64,000 nt of DNA from Pseudoclavibacter soli DSM 23366 (GCF_000423505.1 NZ_KE384027.1:249140-313139); one strand, 5' to 3'; positions 24,208 through 33,471 are shown, numbered from the stretch's first letter. Notes: generated by a model from the letters alone, not told the origin. Translations and numbers: made by a program.

Positions 24208-25321
24208 ACCGTTCGTCATAGAGATCGGGCGTCTCGCCCGCGACCAGTTGCGCGGCCAGCTCGCCGAACACGGGAGCGAACTTGAACCCATGCCCGCTGA
24301 GGCCGGCGAATGTGACGACCCGGCCATCCGCCGAACGATCGATGATCGGCACTTTGCCGTCGGTGAACCCGTCGTGATGCACGCTGTAGTGCACCGGCAT
24401 CGGGTTCAGTGACGGGAAGAACGCCTGCGCCTTGCGCCCCAGATCGCTCAGGAACTCATCGGAGAGGGTGTGGTCGATGTCGGCGACCGAGCGCACCGGA
24501 GGCAGCACGCCCGACGGGCTGATCTTCACGCTGTACCCCTCAAGTGACGGCGCACCGAAGAAGTGCACGCCGTCGCGATCGCGGATGAACGTCGGAAAGG
24601 TGCCGGGCTGGAACGCCGTCAGATCTTCGGGCATGAACCAGGTCAGCAGCAGGGGTTTCACCTCGACGACCGAGCCGATGCGCGGGTCGAGTTCGCTGGC
24701 CCATGACCCTGTGGTCACCACCACCTGATCGGCGTGATAGACCCCCTGATCGGTGCGCACGGTGACTCCGTTCTCGTCGTGCTCGATGCTGAACACCCGG
24801 GTGTGGTCGTGCAGCTGAGCGCCGGCGGCACGGGCCAGCTGCAACCCGCTGAACACAGTGAGCTCGGGGCGCAGCCCGCCGCCGAGCCGATCGAGCACGC
24901 CGATCTCGTCATCGTGGATGCGCAGCTGCGGATAGCGAGCGCGCAGGTCGTCGGCGCTCAGACGTTCGTGATCGAGCCCATGTTCGTCAACGCTGGCGAT
25001 CACGTTTGAGATCGACTCGTCTCCGTCGACGCCGATTGAGAGGGTGCCGACGTCGAGAAAGACGTCGCGCCCGGTGATCGCGTTGAGCTGCTGCCACAGC
25101 TCACGTGCGCGCAGCAGCAGGGGCACGTACATCGACCCCTCATGGTAGGCGGTGCGAAACAGTCGCGACTCGCCGGTGAACCCGCCGAACGGATGCACGA
25201 AACCATACTGCTCGAGCCCAATCACTCGTCGTCCGCTGGCTGCGATCTGCCACGCGGCCATCGATCCGATGGTGCCGAGCCCGATCACGATGACGTCGGC
25301 GTGTTCTCCTGATGTAGTCAT
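24179..25321 (-). CDS. FAD-dependent amine oxidase, SolA/monomeric sarcosine oxidase-like
   Basis: 380-residue DAO-fold flavoenzyme. FAD-binding VIVIGLGTIGSMAAWQIA at about residues 10-27, then EQYGFVHPFGGFTGESRLFR and a C-terminal GLSGHGFKFAPVFGELAAQL. Such enzymes oxidise secondary or N-methyl amines to imine, making H2O2. In SolA and MSOX a Cys in a CxYTNT motif links FAD covalently; the matching segment here is VHYSVHHDGFTDGKVPIID, without Cys. Binding is therefore probably non-covalent or the substrate class differs. The start at 25321 has a strong GGAGGAA. Closest in-window relative is 30396-31586. It may act on an imported amine. Confidence 0.85.
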   Translation of the reverse strand: MTTSGEHADVIVIGLGTIGSMAAWQIAASGRRVIGLEQYGFVHPFGGFTGESRLFRTAYHEGSMYVPLLLRARELWQQLNAITGRDVFLDVGTLSIGVDGDESISNVIASVDEHGLDHERLSADDLRARYPQLRIHDDEIGVLDRLGGGLRPELTVFSGLQLARAAGAQLHDHTRVFSIEHDENGVTVRTDQGVYHADQVVVTTGSWASELDPRIGSVVEVKPLLLTWFMPEDLTAFQPGTFPTFIRDRDGVHFFGAPSLEGYSVKISPSGVLPPVRSVADIDHTLSDEFLSDLGRKAQAFFPSLNPMPVHYSVHHDGFTDGKVPIIDRSADGRVVTFAGLSGHGFKFAPVFGELAAQLVAGETPDLYDERFSLAAHLTR

Positions 25322-25542
25322 TGCACATTCCTCCAAAGCCTGTTCGAGTGCAGCGATGAAGCCATGGTGGTCTGAGCCGCACGGCTCGGGCAACTTCGCC
25401 GCACAGCTGGGCTTATCGGGGCATAAGCGAAGTCGATGGCCAACGCTGCTCGCCCGCTGTGCGCAACCCGCTCGAAACACCCGCTGCCTACCATCAGTGC
25501 TGCAACAGAGGAGGATGCGCGCCCGACCGGGCGCCGACGCTT

Positions 25543-26286
25543 ATGACACATTCGATAAATTGCCGCACATCTGAACACACCTCACCACGCGCTGAGCGAG
25601 TGGCCATGATCTCAGGCGCCACCCGAGGCATCGGACGGGCGATCGCCGCGGAGCTGCACCAGGCCGGCTGGGCGCTCTCGCTCGGCGTGCGTGACCCGAG
25701 CGCTCTGCCGTCTGAGCTCGTTGCTGACGAGCGGGTGCTGGTGAGCGATTATGATGCGGGTGATCAGGATGCTCCAGCGCGCTGGCATGCGGCCACGCGT
25801 GCGTGGGCGGGGCGGGTCGACGCCGTGGTGCACTGTGCCGGAGTGAACAGCCCGCAGCCATTGACCACGGTCACCGCGGAAGAGATGGAGCGAGTGTGGC
25901 GCATCAACACGCTCGCGCCGACACTGTTGGCACAGGAGGTGCTGCCGAGCCTGCGGCGTTCGGGCAGCGGGAGGCTGATGCTGTTGGCCTCGATGTCGGG
26001 CAAACGCATCCGCAACGACAAAGTGGCCTATGGCACCAGCAAGTTCGCCGTGGTGGGCCTCGCCCACACCGTGCGCGAGCAGGCCTGGGCCGACGGTGTG
26101 CGCGTGTGCGCGGTGTGCCCGAGCTTCGTGCGCACCGACATGACCGCCCAGGCGACCAAAGTCACGGCAGACGAAATGACCCAGCCGGCCACGCTCGCGC
26201 ACCTGATGCGCACGGTGATCGAGCTGCCCAACACGGCATCCGTCGCCGAGCTGTTGGTCAACTGCCGCCTGGAGGACATGCTCTGA
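25543..26286 (+). CDS. Short-chain dehydrogenase/reductase (SDR)
   Basis: About 247 residues, classical SDR. Nucleotide-binding SGATRGIGR near residue 24, NAG-equivalent HCAGVNS, catalytic LASMSGKRIRNDKVAYGTSK (Ser, Tyr-x3-Lys) and CPSFVRTDM. The start is uncertain: ATG 25543 lacks a clear ribosome site; GTG 25600 or ATG 25606 give a shorter N-terminus. Divergent from the FAD oxidase across about 220 bp. It could reduce or oxidise the oxidase's carbonyl product; the substrate is unknown. Confidence 0.82.
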   Translation: MTHSINCRTSEHTSPRAERVAMISGATRGIGRAIAAELHQAGWALSLGVRDPSALPSELVADERVLVSDYDAGDQDAPARWHAATRAWAGRVDAVVHCAGVNSPQPLTTVTAEEMERVWRINTLAPTLLAQEVLPSLRRSGSGRLMLLASMSGKRIRNDKVAYGTSKFAVVGLAHTVREQAWADGVRVCAVCPSFVRTDMTAQATKVTADEMTQPATLAHLMRTVIELPNTASVAELLVNCRLEDML

Positions 26287-26307
26287 GTCTGGCCGCGCAC
26301 ACGACGA

Positions 26308-26340
26308 AGCGGGGCCGAGGAACAGCTCCCCGACCCCGCT
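26308..26340. terminator. Convergent terminator hairpin
   Basis: AGCGGGG (26308-26314) pairs with CCCCGCT (26334-26340), with partial extra pairing inside the 19-nt loop. Between the convergent SDR and binding-protein genes; modest strength, no clear T-run. Confidence 0.45.
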
Positions 26341-26363
26341 GGGTCATGCCGTGCGATGTCGGC

Positions 26364-27458
26364 TCAGCTGAGCATCCATGAGTTGTAGCGCTCGGCGATG
26401 GCCTTGTAGTTCTCGGTCCACCAGTCGTCGTCGACCTTCACCTGGCCCTCCATGTAGCTGGTCGGCCGGTTCGGGTTGGCCTCGAGCTCAGGCGATTCAA
26501 GCGCCTCGGTGGTGGTGGGGCCGAACACGATGTGGTTGGCCCATTGCACCTGCTTCTCTGGGTCGGTGATGCAGTTGATGAACTTCTGCGCGAGCTCGGC
26601 GTTGGGCGCGCCCTTCGGAATCACCCAGTAGTCGTCGGTCTGAATCCACTCGCTCTTCACCACCTCGAGCGGTGCCCCGTCGTTCTTGACCGCGTCATCG
26701 GCGCGGTTGACCCAGACGAGCCCGGCAACCGCCTCGCCGCTGGAGAGCTTGGACTGCGAATCGGCGCCGGTCTCCCAGAAGACCAGGTCGTCTTTGATCG
26801 TGTCGAGTTTGGCGAAGGCGCGGTCGAGAGTCTCGTCGAGCGGCATCGAGTAGATCTCGTCTTTGGGCACGCCGTCGGCGATCAACGCGGCCTCGATCAA
26901 CCCGGCGAACAGGCTCTTCGGCACGGCGCGCTTGCCGGGGTATGTGGTGGTGTCGAAGAAGTCGGCGAAGCTGTCGAAGCCGGTGGGGAACAGGTCGGAG
27001 TTGTACGCGACCGCAGTGGCCTGCACGTCAGAGCCCACGCGGTAGTCCTGGGCGTAGTCGCCTGAGAACCGGTCACGATCGACCACGCTGTAGTCGATCG
27101 CCTCGAGCTCGTCGGGGCTCGAACCGAAGTCGTTCTGCACATTCATCAGATCCCAAGGCACGTTGCCCGATTCGATCGCGGTGCGGATCTTGGAGTAATC
27201 GATGGGGTTGTCGACCTCGACCGTGACACCGAGCTCTTCGGCACAGGGCTCATAGAGATAGGTGTTGTTGGTTGGGGTGTACCCGGTGCCAGTGGTGGCG
27301 CTCCAGTCATAGATGGTGATGGTGTTCTCGTCGGCGGTGCTGCCGGTGCAACCGGTCAGTGCGAGCACGCTGGAAGCGGCTGCCACCGAGGCCAGGCCCT
27401 TGGTGATGCGTGAGCGACGGAGTGAGCGACGGCTCGAAGTGTGGGGTTTCGCAGTCAT
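26364..27458 (-). CDS. Spermidine/putrescine-type ABC transporter substrate-binding lipoprotein
   Basis: 364 residues. A long twin-Arg-rich start is followed by a signal peptide with lipobox LALTGC (Cys near 37), so a lipid-anchored receptor. The mature part (ITIYDWSATTGTGYTP, VEVDNPIDYSKIRTAIESGN, PWDLMNVQND, VWVNRADDAV, WVIPKGAPNAELAQKFINC) matches the PotD/PotF family (SBP_bac_8). The matching permeases and ATPase are not adjacent but at 35004-37826, on the other strand. Divergent from the aldehyde dehydrogenase across a 316-bp region with palindromes. A polyamine or amine-containing ligand is likely, not proven. Confidence 0.87.
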   Translation of the reverse strand: MTAKPHTSSRRSLRRSRITKGLASVAAASSVLALTGCTGSTADENTITIYDWSATTGTGYTPTNNTYLYEPCAEELGVTVEVDNPIDYSKIRTAIESGNVPWDLMNVQNDFGSSPDELEAIDYSVVDRDRFSGDYAQDYRVGSDVQATAVAYNSDLFPTGFDSFADFFDTTTYPGKRAVPKSLFAGLIEAALIADGVPKDEIYSMPLDETLDRAFAKLDTIKDDLVFWETGADSQSKLSSGEAVAGLVWVNRADDAVKNDGAPLEVVKSEWIQTDDYWVIPKGAPNAELAQKFINCITDPEKQVQWANHIVFGPTTTEALESPELEANPNRPTSYMEGQVKVDDDWWTENYKAIAERYNSWMLS

Positions 27459-27556
27459 ATGACTCTGCTTTCTGTTTCGACAACGGGAAGGGTGCGCCAG
27501 CGAGCAGTTTCCGCTCGCTTCTCTGAGAAAAACCTTAGAGAGGGTGTGAGACGGGC

Positions 27557-27630
27557 GTGTTTCGCTTGCATTAACGCTGTTTCATCAGTCTGAAACCGCG
27601 GTGAAACATGTGATGCGTGCAATTGCACGC
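27557..27630. promoter_or_regulatory. Regulatory region with palindromes between divergent catabolic genes
   Basis: The 316-bp gap 27459-27774 is AT-richer and holds GTGTTTCGC (27557-27565), the inverted repeat GTTTCATCAGTCTGAAAC (27579-27596), another TGAAAC (27602-27607) and a perfect 16-bp palindrome GCGTGCAATTGCACGC (27615-27630); a further TGAAAC is at 27722. It separates the PotD-like and aldehyde dehydrogenase genes and probably controls both. GTGTTTCGC recurs at 42426-42434 before the second peptide transporter. No other gene is seen in this stretch. Confidence 0.5.
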
Positions 27631-27774
27631 CGGGGCATGGTGGATGCCCCGGTCGCCCGATCGCAACAGGGCGCGCACATGGCTCGGTCTGCCTGCGATC
27701 GAAACGACGCCGAAATACCGGTGAAACACTGGCTGCCTAGATTCGGTCTCGACGAACCGAACGGAAGTGACGAC

Positions 27775-29160
27775 GTGGCCTATACATCCATCAACCCCTA
27801 CACCGAGCAGATCGAGCAGGAGTTTGCGAATGCGACCGATGCCGAGGTCGAGCAGGCGCTCGCCTCTGCCCATGCCGCGCAGCTGAGCTGGCGCGAGACG
27901 GATCACGCCGAGCGCTCCCGTGTGCTGGCCGCGATCGCCGACCGACTTGAGGCCGACCGCGAGATCTATGCGCCGGTGCTCACGGCAGATATGGGCAAGA
28001 CCATCGTCGAAGCGCGAGCCGAGGTAGATAACTGTGTGCGCATCCTGCGCTGGTACGCAGATCATGCTGCGGCAGAACTGGCCCCGCAGACGCGACCCTC
28101 GGCCAACTACAAGGGCGGTCACTATCAAGTGGTGCCCTCGCCGCTGGGCATCGTCTACATCGTGGAGCCGTGGAACTTTCCGTATTACCAAATTGCGCGA
28201 GTGCTGGCGCCGCAGCTGGCCGCCGGCAACACGGTGATTCTGAAGCACGCCTCGAATGTGCCCCGCGCCGCAGCCGCCTGGCAGCAGCTGATGCTTGACG
28301 CTGGCGCTCCGGAGGGGCTGTTCACCAACCTGTTCGCCAGCCATGCGCAGAGTGCCCGTATCATTGCCGACGACCGCGTGCGCGGTGTGGCGCTGACCGG
28401 CAGCGAGGCCGCTGGCGCCATCATCGCCGGGCAGGCGGCCGCAGCGCTGAAAAAGAGCACAATGGAGCTCGGCGGCGCCGATGCGCTCATCGTGCTCGAA
28501 GACGCCGACGTGGAGCTGGCCGCTAAATGGGCGGCGTTCGGGCGTCACCGCAACTCCGGCCAGGTCTGCGTTTCGTCGAAGCGCATGATCGTGGTCGATG
28601 CGGTGTATGACCGATTTGCCGCGGCCTACCGCGCCGAGGTGGCCAAGCTGGTCGCCGGCGACCCGTTGAACGAACAGACGACTTTTGCCCCGCTGAGCTC
28701 TGCAGGCGCCCGCACCGAGCTGCTCGAACAGGTCGATCGAGCGGTCGCCGCCGGTGCGACCGCAGAAACCGTCGACATCGCGCTGCCTGAGCACGGGTGG
28801 TTCATGGCTCCGGTCATTCTCACCGACATCGCCGAAGACAACCCGGCCTACACCGAGGAGTTCTTCGGGCCAGTCACTCAGCTGTATCGGGTGGCTGACG
28901 AGCAGGAGGCCGTCGCCGTCGCCAACTCGAGCCCCTACGGACTCGGTGGGTCGGTGTTCACGGCTGACGAGCAGCGCGGCCTGGCCGTCGGTGCTCGCCT
29001 CGACACCGGTATGGTCTCGATCAACCGCCCCTCACTCGGCGGTGCCGATGTGCCCTTCGGCGGCACCAAGCGCTCAGGATACGGTCGCGAGCTCACCGAG
29101 CTCGGCCTGCTTGAGTTCGTCAACCTTAAAGTCATCGGCTTGGGCGACATCAACGGCTGA
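27775..29160 (+). CDS. NAD(P)-dependent aldehyde dehydrogenase, succinate-semialdehyde type
   Basis: 461 residues from GTG 27775, the start nearest the conserved N-terminus (SINPYTEQIEQEF). Catalytic Cys lies in NSGQVCVSSKR and the general-base Glu in TMELGGADAL; cofactor-binding EPWNFPYYQIARVLAPQLAA and GFGGTK-like PFGGTKRSGYGRE are intact. Size and motifs match the short (about 455 aa) succinate-semialdehyde dehydrogenases (GabD/Sad group), which oxidise omega-carboxy or amino aldehydes from polyamine or amine breakdown. It is first of a co-directional run with the cyclodeaminase-like and FAD oxidase genes. Confidence 0.9.
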   Translation: MAYTSINPYTEQIEQEFANATDAEVEQALASAHAAQLSWRETDHAERSRVLAAIADRLEADREIYAPVLTADMGKTIVEARAEVDNCVRILRWYADHAAAELAPQTRPSANYKGGHYQVVPSPLGIVYIVEPWNFPYYQIARVLAPQLAAGNTVILKHASNVPRAAAAWQQLMLDAGAPEGLFTNLFASHAQSARIIADDRVRGVALTGSEAAGAIIAGQAAAALKKSTMELGGADALIVLEDADVELAAKWAAFGRHRNSGQVCVSSKRMIVVDAVYDRFAAAYRAEVAKLVAGDPLNEQTTFAPLSSAGARTELLEQVDRAVAAGATAETVDIALPEHGWFMAPVILTDIAEDNPAYTEEFFGPVTQLYRVADEQEAVAVANSSPYGLGGSVFTADEQRGLAVGARLDTGMVSINRPSLGGADVPFGGTKRSGYGRELTELGLLEFVNLKVIGLGDING

Positions 29161-29214
29161 GTCGCCCGCCTTCACTAGTTATCTCACCCCACCACTGCAC
29201 TAGGAGCCCACATC

Positions 29215-30354
29215 ATGACCTCGTCCACCGCAATCGATCTGCTCTACCTCAGCGAGCCCGACATGATCGCTGCGGGGGTGAAAGACATGCCCAAGTGCAT
29301 CGACACCATGTCAGAGGTGCTGACCCTGCTGGATGACGGCGACTATCGCATGGGCGGCAGCGACCACAACTCGCACGGCATGATGATCACCTTCCCCGAT
29401 TCATCGCCATTTCCGAACATGCCGGTGAATGCACCTGATCGCAGGTTCATGGCCATGCCGGCCTACATCGGCGGCAGCTTCGACGCTGTCGGGGTCAAAT
29501 GGTATGGATCGAACACGAAGAATCGCGAGCAGGGGCTGTCTCGTTCGATCCACGTGGTGGTGCTCAACGACAAAGAGACTGGTGCGCCGAAGGCCATCAT
29601 GGCGGGCAACCTGATCAGCTCCTATCGCACGGGGGCGGTTCCGGGCGTGGGCGCTCGCCATCTCGCTCGCGAGGATGCCCGAGTGCTCGGCATCATTGGC
29701 CCCGGTGTGATGAACCGTACGGCGCTCGAGTCATTCTTGAGCGTGCGGCCGGGCATCGACACCGTGCAGATCTATGGCCGTCGTCGAGTGACGGCGGAGG
29801 CCTTCGCGGACTACACGCGAGAGCACTTTCCGCAGATCTCGACGATCACCATCGCCGATTCGATCGAGGAGGCGGTGCGCGGAGCCGACATTGTGAGCTC
29901 AGCCACTACCGGTGCTCGTGGGTCGCAGAACTATCCGTACATCGCCGAGGAGTGGATCAAACCGGGCGCGCTGCTGAGCATCCCGGCGAATCTGCGTCTC
30001 GATCGCGACTTTTTGATCAACCGAGCAACCAAAGTGGTTGACTACATCGGCCTGTACGAATCATGGGCCGCCGAGTACGATGTGCCGGCTCTGCACGAAT
30101 TCATCGGCATCATCGGCACGGAGTTCATGGATTTGATCAAAGAGGGGCTGATCGCTCGTGATGACGTGACCAACTTGGGAGCGATCATCAAGGGCGAGCA
30201 TCCGGCACGCACAAGTGATGACGAGATCATCGTGCTGAGCATCGGCGGCATGCCCGTGGAAGATATGGCCTGGGGCACCGAGGTGTACCGCAACGCGGTG
30301 CGCGAGGGCATCGGCACTCGCCTGCCGTTCTGGGATCAACCCGAGCTCGCCTGA
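29215..30354 (+). CDS. Ornithine cyclodeaminase/mu-crystallin family protein (copy 1)
   Basis: 379 residues. DLLYLSEPDMIAAGVKDM opens the N-terminal domain; the Rossmann part starts at RVLGIIGPGVMNRTALESFL (GxGxxx, about 155-170). VGVKWYGSN holds the Lys of the family's active site. Family members are NAD-dependent cyclodeaminases, imine reductases or amino-acid dehydrogenases. Close relatives are, as I recall, often named 'tyramine oxidase subunit B', a label I cannot check here. About half of the residues seem shared with the copy at 54725. It is 54 nt after the aldehyde dehydrogenase and 41 nt before an FAD oxidase. Confidence 0.85.
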   Translation: MTSSTAIDLLYLSEPDMIAAGVKDMPKCIDTMSEVLTLLDDGDYRMGGSDHNSHGMMITFPDSSPFPNMPVNAPDRRFMAMPAYIGGSFDAVGVKWYGSNTKNREQGLSRSIHVVVLNDKETGAPKAIMAGNLISSYRTGAVPGVGARHLAREDARVLGIIGPGVMNRTALESFLSVRPGIDTVQIYGRRRVTAEAFADYTREHFPQISTITIADSIEEAVRGADIVSSATTGARGSQNYPYIAEEWIKPGALLSIPANLRLDRDFLINRATKVVDYIGLYESWAAEYDVPALHEFIGIIGTEFMDLIKEGLIARDDVTNLGAIIKGEHPARTSDDEIIVLSIGGMPVEDMAWGTEVYRNAVREGIGTRLPFWDQPELA

Positions 30355-30395
30355 ACCGCCCGTTGCCATCGAGATCAACAACTGAGGAGCAGAAG

Positions 30396-31586
30396 ATGCA
30401 ACCCCGTGCACAGACCACGGTCGAAGACATCGAGACCGACATCGCCGTCGTCGGTCTGGGCACTATGGGGGCGATGTCGCTCTGGCGTATCGCGCGCCAC
30501 GGCGGGCGCAGTGTGGTGGGCGTCGAACAATACGGTGCCGCGCACAGCCATGGATCGTTCACCGGTGAGTCTCGGGTGTTCCGCACCGCCTACCACGAGG
30601 GCACGCGGTATGTGCCGACGCTGCTGCGTGCCAGAGAGCTGTGGCATGAGCTCGAAGCCGACAGCGGCCGTTCGCTGCTGCTGCAGGTGGGCACGCTGAC
30701 GGTGGGCTATGCCGAAGACGCCGCGGTGCGCAACGTCATCGACAGCGTGCGTGAATACGACCTGCCGCATGAGCTGCTGGACACCGCACAGCTGCGCGAG
30801 CGCTACCCGCAGCACGCCGTGAACGAGGACAATGTGGGTGTGCTCGACGTGTTCGGCGGCGGCATGCGCCCCGAACTCAGCGTACTCAGTGCGCTGGAGC
30901 AGGCTGAGCGCTTCGGAGCGCGCGTGCTCACGCATGAGCAGGTGATCGACATCAGCGTCGACGGGGCTGCGCGCGTGACAGTGACCACGAACCGGCGCAC
31001 CATCCGTGCCCGAGCGGTCGTGGTAGCCCAGGGATCATGGGCCAAGCGTCTGTCGCCTGAGCTTCGCCGCATCATCTCGGTGCAGCCGCTGCCGCTGACC
31101 TGGTTCATGCCGCATCACCTCGAGATGTTCACGCCCGACCGCTTTCCGGCCTTCATTCGTGATGAGGGCGGGGTGCACTTCTTCGGCGCCCCGTCGCTCG
31201 ACGGCTACAGCCTGAAGGTGACCCCCCGCCGATTCCACGACCCGGTCGCCGACGTCGACGATGTGCCCAAGTTCATCACCCCCGACCGGCTCAGCGAGAT
31301 CGGGCGACTGGCTCAGAGCTTCTTTCCCGACCTCAACCCAGAGCCAGTGCACTCGAGCGTGCACCATGATGCGTTCACCGTCGACAAAGTGCCGGTGGTG
31401 GATGTCGACGCCACCGGCAGCGTGCTCACGCTGACGGGCTTCTCTGGGCACGGTTTCAAACTGGCTCCGGCGATCGGCGAGATCGCCGAGCAGTTCGCCT
31501 TCGGAGAGGCTATGACGCACATGGCCGACGATTACAGCATCGCCGCACATGTGGCGAGGCTCGAACGCGGAGCCGATTGTCTGTGA
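30396..31586 (+). CDS. FAD-dependent amine oxidase, SolA-like (second Cys-less paralogue)
   Basis: 396 residues, close paralogue of the enzyme at 24179. FAD-binding IAVVGLGTMGAMSLWRIA near residue 16, EQYGAAHSHGSFTGESRVFR, and GFSGHGFKLAPAIGEIAEQF. The segment that carries the flavin-linking Cys in SolA/MSOX reads VHSSVHHDAFTVDKVPVVD, again without Cys but with the same His-His-Asp. Start 30396 follows TGAGGAGC. It lies directly behind the cyclodeaminase-like gene, suggesting an oxidation/imine-handling pair. Expected products are an imine/aldehyde and H2O2. Confidence 0.87.
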   Translation: MQPRAQTTVEDIETDIAVVGLGTMGAMSLWRIARHGGRSVVGVEQYGAAHSHGSFTGESRVFRTAYHEGTRYVPTLLRARELWHELEADSGRSLLLQVGTLTVGYAEDAAVRNVIDSVREYDLPHELLDTAQLRERYPQHAVNEDNVGVLDVFGGGMRPELSVLSALEQAERFGARVLTHEQVIDISVDGAARVTVTTNRRTIRARAVVVAQGSWAKRLSPELRRIISVQPLPLTWFMPHHLEMFTPDRFPAFIRDEGGVHFFGAPSLDGYSLKVTPRRFHDPVADVDDVPKFITPDRLSEIGRLAQSFFPDLNPEPVHSSVHHDAFTVDKVPVVDVDATGSVLTLTGFSGHGFKLAPAIGEIAEQFAFGEAMTHMADDYSIAAHVARLERGADCL

Positions 31587-31621
31587 CGATCGTAGAATGG
31601 CGACACTGACAGGGGGCGACG

Positions 31622-32563
31622 ATGGCCGAGACGCAGAGCACACCGATCGTCGCGCTGGTGACCCGACTGCCGTTGCATCACCAGCGTGACGTGCTGCAAG
31701 AAGCGCTCGGTGACGGGTATCGCGTGACAATGGGGGCCGGTGACCCCGCCGACCCCGCAGTGGTCGCCATGGTCGCCGAGACCGACCTCACGTTCGGACG
31801 GCAGACCGTGCTGGCACCGCCGAGCCTGCGGGTGATCATCACCCCCTCTGTGGGCACCGACCATGTCGACGTGGCCACTGCACGAGCCCGCGGCGTGAAG
31901 GTGGTGAACACCCCGGCCCACAACCGACGCGAGACGGCAGACCACACCCTGGCGCTCATCCTGAGTGTCATCCGCGACCTACGCCATGCCGGTGCGGCGG
32001 CCCGGTCGGGGGAGTGGAACGTGCTCGAGACCAGGCCGCGGCTGATTCGCGGCCGCCGGCTCGGTTTGATCGGGTTCGGCGACGTGGCCCAACTGGTCGC
32101 GATGGACGCCCTCGCCCTCGGCATGGAGGTGCTGGTGCACGAGATGAAGGGGCTGACCCCCGAAACCCTGGCCGCCGGCGCGCGTCAGGCCGCAGACCTC
32201 ACCTCACTGTTGTCGTGGGCCGACATCGTCTCGCTGCACGTGCCGCTGACCCCAGCCACTCGCGGCCTGATCGGTGCGCAGCAGCTGCACATGATGCGTC
32301 GTGGCAGCGCGATCGTGAACACCGCCCGTGGGGCGATCATCGATCAGAAGGCGCTCGCCCGAGCCATGGAAGAAGAGCATATTCTGCACGCCGCGCTTGA
32401 CGTGCTCGACCAGGAGCCTCCTGACCCCGACGATCCGCTGCTGACGATGGATCGTGTGCTGCTGACCCCGCACATGGGCTGGTACTCCGATCGCTCGGCC
32501 ACCGAGCTCTACCGCAACGTGGGCACCCGGCTGCGCGAGCTGCTCGAACAGCCGGCTGACTGA
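31622..32563 (+). CDS. D-2-hydroxyacid dehydrogenase family protein (1 of 3)
   Basis: 313 residues. Catalytic domain motif PSVGTDHVDV, Rossmann LGLIGFGDVAQLVAMDAL (GxGxxx with the third Gly replaced by Ala), and the catalytic set Arg in VNTARGAIID, Glu in LDVLDQEPPD and His in LLTPHMGWYS. It would interconvert 2-oxo and D-2-hydroxy acids with NAD(P)H. It follows the FAD oxidase by 35 nt and is convergent with an SDR, 3 nt apart. Two more family members lie at 37857 and 38798. Confidence 0.88.
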   Translation: MAETQSTPIVALVTRLPLHHQRDVLQEALGDGYRVTMGAGDPADPAVVAMVAETDLTFGRQTVLAPPSLRVIITPSVGTDHVDVATARARGVKVVNTPAHNRRETADHTLALILSVIRDLRHAGAAARSGEWNVLETRPRLIRGRRLGLIGFGDVAQLVAMDALALGMEVLVHEMKGLTPETLAAGARQAADLTSLLSWADIVSLHVPLTPATRGLIGAQQLHMMRRGSAIVNTARGAIIDQKALARAMEEEHILHAALDVLDQEPPDPDDPLLTMDRVLLTPHMGWYSDRSATELYRNVGTRLRELLEQPAD

Positions 32564-32566
32564 GCC

Positions 32567-33331
32567 TCAGGGCGCATATGGGTTCTCGGTGAGCGTCATG
32601 CCGCCGTCGACGCGCAGCGCCACACCCGTGACGAACCCCGCTGCCGGGCTGGCCAGATACGAGATCGCCGCCGCGATGTCTTCAGGGCGCCCGATCTGAC
32701 CACCCGGCACCAGGGCATCCATCTGTCGCAGTCGTTCGGGGCCATAGCTGGCATGCATGTTCTCGGTCAGAATGAGCCCCGGCTGCACTGCGTTGACGGT
32801 GATGCCGTCTGCCGCCAACTCAACGGCGGCACCGCGCACGAGCCCTTCCAAGCCGGCCTTGGTGGCGCCGTAGTGCGACATGCCCGGCAGGCCTGTGGTC
32901 GGCCCGGTGATTGATGAGATGACCACGATGCGCGGGCAGGCCGATTCGCGCAGCGCTGGGATGGCCGCCTGTATTGCGTGGAAGGCCGCGGTGAGGTTGA
33001 CCGCGATGACGGCATCCCAAGTGGAGTCGTCGAGCTGTTCGACGCGACCGCGGTCGAACGCCGCCGAGCCGAAGACGAGCAGGTCGAGGCCGCCGAGCTG
33101 CTGCACGGTTGAAGAGACCGCCTGAGCGGCGTCGCTGGCCGAGCTGAGATCGACGGGAAGGAAGGTTGCCTCTGCGGCGCGACCCTCGGCTGCGGGCGAA
33201 CGCGACAGATAGCAGACCTCAGCACCGGCAGACAGCAGTCGCTCGGTGACGGCGAGGCCGATGCCGCGGTTGCCACCGAATACGCAGGCACGGGTGCCCG
33301 GGAGCACCTCAGTGGGGGAATGGGTCGTCAT
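32567..33331 (-). CDS. Short-chain dehydrogenase/reductase (SDR)
   Basis: 254 residues, classical FabG-like SDR. Cofactor loop ACVFGGNRGIGLAVTERL near residue 15 (TGxxxGIG with Phe-Gly-Gly), VNLTAAFHAIQAA, catalytic ISSITGPTTGLPGMSHYGAT (Ser, Tyr-x3-Lys) and VRVDGGMTL-like LRVDGGMTLTENPYAP at the end. FabG-like proteins reduce 3-oxo or other ketones. Divergent from the AGXT2L-type gene, whose pathway it may serve. Confidence 0.87.
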   Translation of the reverse strand: MTTHSPTEVLPGTRACVFGGNRGIGLAVTERLLSAGAEVCYLSRSPAAEGRAAEATFLPVDLSSASDAAQAVSSTVQQLGGLDLLVFGSAAFDRGRVEQLDDSTWDAVIAVNLTAAFHAIQAAIPALRESACPRIVVISSITGPTTGLPGMSHYGATKAGLEGLVRGAAVELAADGITVNAVQPGLILTENMHASYGPERLRQMDALVPGGQIGRPEDIAAAISYLASPAAGFVTGVALRVDGGMTLTENPYAP

Positions 33332-33471
33332 GGCTCAAAAACTACGAGTGCTGTGTGACGGCAGTGTTTCAAGTTCGTTGCAGTGCTGCGACATCGCCCG
33401 CACGTGTTGTGGCACTGGAGTGGAATACAGGTACCACCCGTTCGCGGACACATCTCCCAAGGAGCGCACGC

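Noticed and set aside
29499-30041. Frameshifted second gene inside the cyclodeaminase-like gene
   Set aside because: Out-of-frame shadow; the main frame is intact over its full length and matches its paralogue at 54725.
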